Positions 6,869 to 10,166 of a stretch of DNA of 10,166 bases are shown in pieces. The notes under the pieces are model-generated. The model ran no database searches and was not told the origin of the DNA. It saw nothing but the letters and a program-made list of their open reading frames with translations. Each line of letters opens with the position of its first letter. Position 1 is the stretch's first letter. The DNA comes from an uncultured Clostridia bacterium (GTDB lineage: Bacteria > Bacillota > Clostridia > Lachnospirales > Anaerotignaceae), in contig CALFPN010000089.1 in NCBI GenBank assembly GCA_937919015.1, positions 1 to 10,166 of the forward strand. Reading direction: 5' to 3'. Made by a program: the position numbers and the translations under genes.

Positions 6869-7414
6869 TTACTGTTCCATCTGCTTGCCCAGAAAGCCCG
6901 CTGCCGTCTGAGCCAGCTTCCCTTCCACTTCTCCCATTTTCTGATCTTTGGAAAGAAATACAATGGCCCCCATGGCATCTCCTTCCGCAATGATGGGCAT
7001 AATCAGCTGATGATTATAGCTTTCGCCGTTATCATCGGCCAGTACCGGAACAAAATTGGCATCATTCCGCTCTGCAATCAGGGCCGTTCGTTTATTGATG
7101 CAGTTTTCCATTTCGGAACTGATATGCTTTTCAAAGAATTCCTTCTTTCCGCCGCCGGAAACGGCAATGATCTGATCTTTGTCTACAATACAGGTGATGT
7201 GTCCTGCCGTCTGAGCCAGAGATTCCGCATATTCCTTGGCAAAAGTTCCCAGCTCCCCAATGGGAGAATATTTCTTCAGGATAATCTCCCCTTCTCTGTC
7301 CGTAAAAATTTCCAGAGGGTCGCCTTCTCTGATCCGCAGCGTTCTTCTGATTTCCTTCGGGATCACCACACGCCCCAGATCATCGATTCTTCGTACAATA
7401 CCCGTTGCTTTCAT
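6869..7414 (-). CDS. spoVT: Stage V sporulation protein T, AbrB-type transcription regulator
   Basis: DNA-binding regulator made in the developing forespore; in Bacillus it tunes sigma-G-dependent genes and spore coat and germination properties. The 181 residues match the known length of about 178. The AbrB/SpoVT swapped-hairpin DNA-binding domain fills residues 1-50 (MKATGIVRRIDDLGRVVIPK, then EIRRTLRIREGDPLEI); from memory it is nearly identical to Bacillus SpoVT. Residues about 55-180 are the GAF-like C-terminal domain, ending in TAAGFLGKQMEQ. The C-terminal domain diverges more than the first, as is common. AGGAGG (7421-7426) lies six bases upstream of the start. It is a single-gene unit with terminators on both sides. 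Its presence marks the host as a likely endospore former. Confidence 0.97.
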   Translation of the reverse strand: MKATGIVRRIDDLGRVVIPKEIRRTLRIREGDPLEIFTDREGEIILKKYSPIGELGTFAKEYAESLAQTAGHITCIVDKDQIIAVSGGGKKEFFEKHISSEMENCINKRTALIAERNDANFVPVLADDNGESYNHQLIMPIIAEGDAMGAIVFLSKDQKMGEVEGKLAQTAAGFLGKQMEQ

Positions 7415-7452
7415 CTATATTCCTCCTGCCATTTTGTCTTTTTCTGTGAAAG

Positions 7453-7481
7453 TAGTATTCGCAGGAAAAATTGAAATATAC
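7453..7481 (-). promoter_or_regulatory. Candidate sigma-G (forespore) promoter of spoVT
   Basis: The minus strand has GTATA (7481-7477), 17 bases, then AATACTA (7459-7453). The sigma-G consensus as I remember it is gHATR, about 18 bases, CATnnTA; this matches all of the first element and all but the first base of the second. Transcription would start about 32 bases before the spoVT ATG. The agreement with known forespore expression of spoVT in Bacillus supports it, but no search was run. Confidence 0.5.
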
Positions 7482-7584
7482 ACCACAGCCTGCCATGGGA
7501 CAAACTGGCAGAAAGGATGACAAAATGCTGATGATATTATTGTCGGGAGGGCGCACAAGATTTTCTTGGCATACCGACCATATG

Positions 7585-7615
7585 AAAAAACCGAGTCTTT
7601 CGACTCGGTTTCTTT
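7585..7615 (-). terminator. Intrinsic terminator after the degV-family gene
   Basis: AAACCGAGTC (7588-7597) and GACTCGGTTT (7602-7611) form a ten-pair stem with a four-base loop. On the minus strand a run of six T follows the GC part. It lies 14 bases past the stop of the DegV-family gene. The plus strand also has a T-rich tail, but no plus-strand gene enters it. Confidence 0.9.
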
Positions 7616-7624
7616 TGACTGAAA

Positions 7625-8509
7625 TTATACTCTTTCCTTACCAAAAAAGCAAACAACAACCGTACCGGGGCCTGTGTGGCTACCGATCACTGTGCCGATA
7701 TTACCCAGAACCACTTTTCCTTTCAGATGAGGCAGTTTTTCTTCGATCATCCCAATCAGTGTTTTTGCATCTTCCTCACATGCGGAATGACCAACATAAC
7801 ATTTATCTTCGTATTCCGCACCATTTTCCACGTTTTCCAGAACTTTATTTACCAATGCTTCCAGAACTTTTTTCTTTGTTCTGACTTTCTGCACTGCTTT
7901 CAATGTACCATCGGGCGCAACACAAAGCACAGGACAGATATTCAGCATCGTGCCCACAAAACCGGAGGCCTTGGAAACACGGCCACCGCGGATCAGATAT
8001 GTCAGGTCTGTTGCTGTAAACCAGTGCTGCACTCTGTTTTTGTTTGCTTCTGCCCAATCATGCACTTCGTCGATGGATTTACCGGCATCTCTCATATCTG
8101 CCAGCGTATCCATCAGCATACCATAGCCGCATGCTGCGCAGGTGGAATCCACCACATAAATCTTTCTGTCGGGATATTTTTCTTCCAGCATATTTTTTGC
8201 TACCATAGCGGAATTGTATGCGCCGGAAATGCCGGAAGAAAGAGACAGATGCAGGATATCCTTGCCTTCCCGCAGGAAAGATTCAAAATATTCTTCATAT
8301 TCCGCCACATTCACCTGAGATGTTTTTGTCATAGCACCATTTTCCATGGCTCTATAAAATTCCGCAAAGGGCATGGACTGTCCCAGATCATCGGGATAGT
8401 ATGCTTCATCCAGATAATAGTGGAAACAAACATAGTTAATCTCTCTTTTTTCAAAATGTTCTTTAGATAGGTCTGCTGTGGAACAGCAGCTCAGGATAAA
8501 ACGTTCCAT
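7625..8509 (-). CDS. DegV family fatty-acid-binding protein (FakB-like)
   Basis: Soluble carrier that buries one fatty acid and, in characterised FakB proteins, presents it to the kinase FakA to form acyl-phosphate for phospholipid synthesis. From the start chosen here it has 294 residues, within the usual range. The family blocks are present: KTSQVN (62-67), SLSSGISGAYNSA (89-101), LIRGGRVSK (172-180) and GSHTGPGT (276-283). The Ser and His of such blocks bind the carboxylate in solved structures. The frame could open at a TTG (8524), but GGGAGGT lies six bases before the ATG at 8509, which I prefer. No FakA partner is in the window. It has its own promoter and terminator. The chain length bound cannot be told, and a true FakB role is inferred, not shown. 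Confidence 0.93.
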   Translation of the reverse strand: MERFILSCCSTADLSKEHFEKREINYVCFHYYLDEAYYPDDLGQSMPFAEFYRAMENGAMTKTSQVNVAEYEEYFESFLREGKDILHLSLSSGISGAYNSAMVAKNMLEEKYPDRKIYVVDSTCAACGYGMLMDTLADMRDAGKSIDEVHDWAEANKNRVQHWFTATDLTYLIRGGRVSKASGFVGTMLNICPVLCVAPDGTLKAVQKVRTKKKVLEALVNKVLENVENGAEYEDKCYVGHSACEEDAKTLIGMIEEKLPHLKGKVVLGNIGTVIGSHTGPGTVVVCFFGKERV

Positions 8510-8579
8510 TTTTGTACCTCCCAAATAAGCTCTATTTTAAAATAACATCTACAATATCAAATATAGTTTTCATTACCAC

Positions 8580-8608
8580 ATTATAAGCACAACACTCACT
8601 TTTGTAAA
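8580..8608 (-). promoter_or_regulatory. Sigma-A promoter of the degV-family gene
   Basis: On the minus strand TTTACA (8608-8603) is followed after exactly 17 bases by TATAAT (8585-8580): five of six and six of six consensus bases at ideal spacing. Transcription should start near 8573, leaving a leader of about 64 bases before the ATG at 8509. This is the best housekeeping promoter in the window. Confidence 0.8.
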
Positions 8609-8696
8609 GATTGCAAATTCTATCTTTTTGTCAAAAAACCTGCTCTATCCAGTATAGACGGCAATCTCAAAAATCAAACATGCCTTTTATCCCACG

Positions 8697-8727
8697 AAAA
8701 AAGCGTCCCCCTTTCAGAGAACGCTTT
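8697..8727 (-). terminator. Intrinsic terminator after plsY-gpsA
   Basis: On the minus strand AAAGCGT (8727-8721) pairs with ACGCTTT (8706-8700), a seven-pair stem over a 14-base loop, followed by more T (8699-8697). It starts only six bases after the gpsA stop and ends that transcript before the degV-family promoter. Confidence 0.82.
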
Positions 8728-8733
8728 CATTTC

Positions 8734-9726
8734 TTATTCTTCGGATTTATGATCTCTTGTCATCAGTTCCAAAACGGCATCTTCTACATTTTTGCCTTCA
8801 AACAAAACCTGATAGATGGTCTGCGTAATAGGCATGGAAACATGGTATCTTTCTGCCAGCGCACAAGCCGCCTGTACCGTATTTACGCCTTCTACGACCA
8901 TTTTTACTTCATCCAGTGTTTCCTGCAGGCTTTTCCCCTGTCCCAGCAGGATGCCGGCTCTGCGGTTTCTGGAATGCATACTGGTGCATGTTACGATCAG
9001 GTCACCGATGCCGGAAAGGCCTGCAAAGGTTTCCGGTTTGCCGCCCATGGCAAGGCCCAGACGCTTCATTTCCGCCATACCTCTTGTCATGATGGCTGCT
9101 TTTGTGTTATCCCCAAAGCCCAGACCATCGGACATGCCGGCCGCCAATGCCATTACGTTTTTCAACGCTGCACCCATTTCCACCCCAATCATATCCGTAT
9201 TGGTATACAGACGGAAACGGGGATTTGCAAATTCTTCCTGCACCACTTTTGCCGCAGCTTCGTTTTCACAGGTAATCAGGCATGTAGTCGGGATGCCTCT
9301 TGCCACTTCCTCCGCATGGCTGGGGCCGGAAAGTACACAGACTTCACACTGGGGAGCTTCTCTATGGATGACATCAGAAAGGCGCAGCAATGTGCCGGGT
9401 TCCAGACCTTTGGCTACATTCACCAGAATCTGCCATGTTTTGAAATAGGGAGAAAAATCTCTCACGGTTTCCGCAACTGCACGGGAAGGCACTGCCAGAA
9501 TAATGATTTCCGCTTCTGCCACAGCCTTTTCGCGGTCTGTCGTCGCCTGAATATTTTCCGGAATCACAACACCCGGCAGATATCTTTCATTTTTTCTATC
9601 ATTGAGCAGTTCATCCACTGCGTCCTGTCTTCTGGACCAGATCACGACTTCGTGTCCATTTTTTGCCAGCATCACCGCAAGGGCCGTACCCCAGCTGCCG
9701 GAGCCAATGACGGTTACTTTCTTCAT
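8734..9726 (-). CDS. gpsA: NAD(P)+-dependent glycerol-3-phosphate dehydrogenase
   Basis: Cytosolic enzyme that reduces dihydroxyacetone phosphate to sn-glycerol-3-phosphate, the backbone of all phospholipids. The 330 residues match the family. The Rossmann fold opens with VIGSGSWGTALA (6-17), followed by LAVPSRA (77-83) and VAKGLEPGT (104-112). GPSHAEEVA (134-142) and the catalytic-domain segment GAALKNVMALAAG (185-197, with the expected catalytic Lys189) follow, then NTKAAIMTRG (207-216) and GLSGIGDLIVTCTS (236-249). All expected catalytic features are present. GGAGG lies nine bases upstream of the ATG. It begins 21 bases after plsY ends, so the two are almost surely one transcript and supply successive steps. 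In several clostridia this pair is followed by spoIVA; here a terminator follows instead. Confidence 0.98.
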   Translation of the reverse strand: MKKVTVIGSGSWGTALAVMLAKNGHEVVIWSRRQDAVDELLNDRKNERYLPGVVIPENIQATTDREKAVAEAEIIILAVPSRAVAETVRDFSPYFKTWQILVNVAKGLEPGTLLRLSDVIHREAPQCEVCVLSGPSHAEEVARGIPTTCLITCENEAAAKVVQEEFANPRFRLYTNTDMIGVEMGAALKNVMALAAGMSDGLGFGDNTKAAIMTRGMAEMKRLGLAMGGKPETFAGLSGIGDLIVTCTSMHSRNRRAGILLGQGKSLQETLDEVKMVVEGVNTVQAACALAERYHVSMPITQTIYQVLFEGKNVEDAVLELMTRDHKSEE

Positions 9727-9747
9727 ACTCCATAACCTCCAGTCTTA

Positions 9748-10166
9748 TTACTTCTTAGAACCAAATCTGTTTTCTGTGCCGTTCATCAGATTTCTGATAT
9801 TTTTTCTATGTCTCCAAAAGGCCAGCCCGCCGGCGCACAGCGTAATCAGCACGACTTCCCTTTCAAACCCCAGCAGATAACAGCTGGCAGGCAATGTCAC
9901 AGCAAAAGCCAGAGAGCCTACAGAAACATATCTTGTTGCAAAGGCCAGCCCAAAGCCGATAATGGCTGTGGGGATAGCCAGACGGATATCCGTCGTAAAG
10001 GCCAGAGCTGCTGTCATCCCGATCATAACTGCAATCCCCTTTCCGCCCTTAAAATTCAGATAAAACGGGAAAATATGTCCGATGACCGCTGCCACACCGC
10101 CTGCTGCCCCGGCATATTCCAGTTCCGGGAGCAGCAGCTTCGCCAGGATCACCGCCAGTGCCGCCT
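9748..10166 (-). CDS. plsY: Acyl-phosphate:glycerol-3-phosphate acyltransferase PlsY, C-terminal 138 residues; 5' end outside window
   Basis: Polytopic membrane enzyme that moves an acyl group from acyl-phosphate to glycerol-3-phosphate, giving lysophosphatidic acid, the first committed step of phospholipid synthesis. The frame stays open to the window edge upstream of the ATG at 10152 (it reads Ala-Ala-Leu-Ala before it), so that ATG is internal and about 60-70 N-terminal residues, including the first SGNIGATN-type motif, are missing. Visible are the second motif, GHIFPFYLNFKGGKG (25-39 counting from that Met), and the third near the end, RHRKNIRNLMNGTE (113-126). Hydrophobic segments between them fit the membrane topology. 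gpsA, which makes its co-substrate, follows by 21 bases. Confidence 0.96.
   Translation of the reverse strand, partial: AALAVILAKLLLPELEYAGAAGGVAAVIGHIFPFYLNFKGGKGIAVMIGMTAALAFTTDIRLAIPTAIIGFGLAFATRYVSVGSLAFAVTLPASCYLLGFEREVVLITLCAGGLAFWRHRKNIRNLMNGTENRFGSKK

Noticed and set aside
7471..7884. A 137-codon plus-strand open frame starting in the spoVT-degV intergenic region.
   Set aside because: It runs through the degV terminator hairpin and then antisense into the degV coding region, and no ribosome binding site precedes it.
8639..8660. TCTAT-5-ATAGA hairpin and a TATACT word on the minus strand upstream of the degV promoter.
   Set aside because: The stem is only five weak pairs and the -10-like word has no matching -35; the promoter at 8580-8608 is far better and sufficient.
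1..10166. Search for insertion sequences, CRISPR arrays, tRNA or rRNA genes, phage genes and attachment sites.
   Set aside because: None seen by eye; gaps between genes are all under 300 bases and are filled by promoters and terminators.

Overview
The window looks like a core-genome segment of a spore-forming Firmicute of the Clostridia type, possibly Lachnospiraceae-like. The evidence is a near-textbook SpoVT, the gdpP-rplI-dnaB gene order known from Bacillus and relatives, strong AGGAGG-type ribosome binding sites, A/T-rich sigma-A-like promoters, and compact intrinsic terminators. Base composition looks intermediate (estimated by eye, not computed). I saw no mobile element, CRISPR array, tRNA, rRNA or phage gene.

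Layout. (1) Positions 1-3300, minus strand: gdpP (c-di-AMP phosphodiesterase), rplI (ribosomal protein L9) and the first 279 codons of dnaB (replicative helicase), transcribed in that order. gdpP and rplI overlap by ATGA, and dnaB follows after 33 bases. (2) Positions 3301-3587: a 287-base divergent intergenic region with a promoter for each side. (3) Positions 3588-5784, plus strand: an AI-2E/PerM-family membrane protein and a CPBP-family membrane endopeptidase, separated by a terminator and closed by a strong bidirectional terminator. (4) Positions 5821-10166, minus strand, listed in transcription order: plsY (5' end outside the window) and gpsA; terminator; a DegV-family fatty-acid-binding protein with its own sigma-A-like promoter; terminator; spoVT behind a possible sigma-G promoter; terminator; a diacylglycerol-kinase-family lipid kinase whose start lies in a long inverted repeat.

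How they may work together. The right half is largely membrane-lipid metabolism. GpsA makes glycerol-3-phosphate and PlsY acylates it from acyl-phosphate. DegV/FakB-type proteins present fatty acids to a kinase that makes acyl-phosphate, and diacylglycerol kinases return diacylglycerol to phosphatidic acid. The terminators show these are separate transcripts, so this is a neighbourhood and not one operon. The left operon couples second-messenger turnover to a ribosomal protein and the replication helicase.

For three genes (gdpP, the lipid kinase, degV) I place the start at an internal ATG because the Shine-Dalgarno sequence fits it better than the longest open frame. I found no convincing undescribed system. 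The most interesting signals are regulatory: the inverted repeat at the lipid kinase start, the sigma-G-like element before spoVT, and the palindrome in the AI-2E-family gene's promoter.
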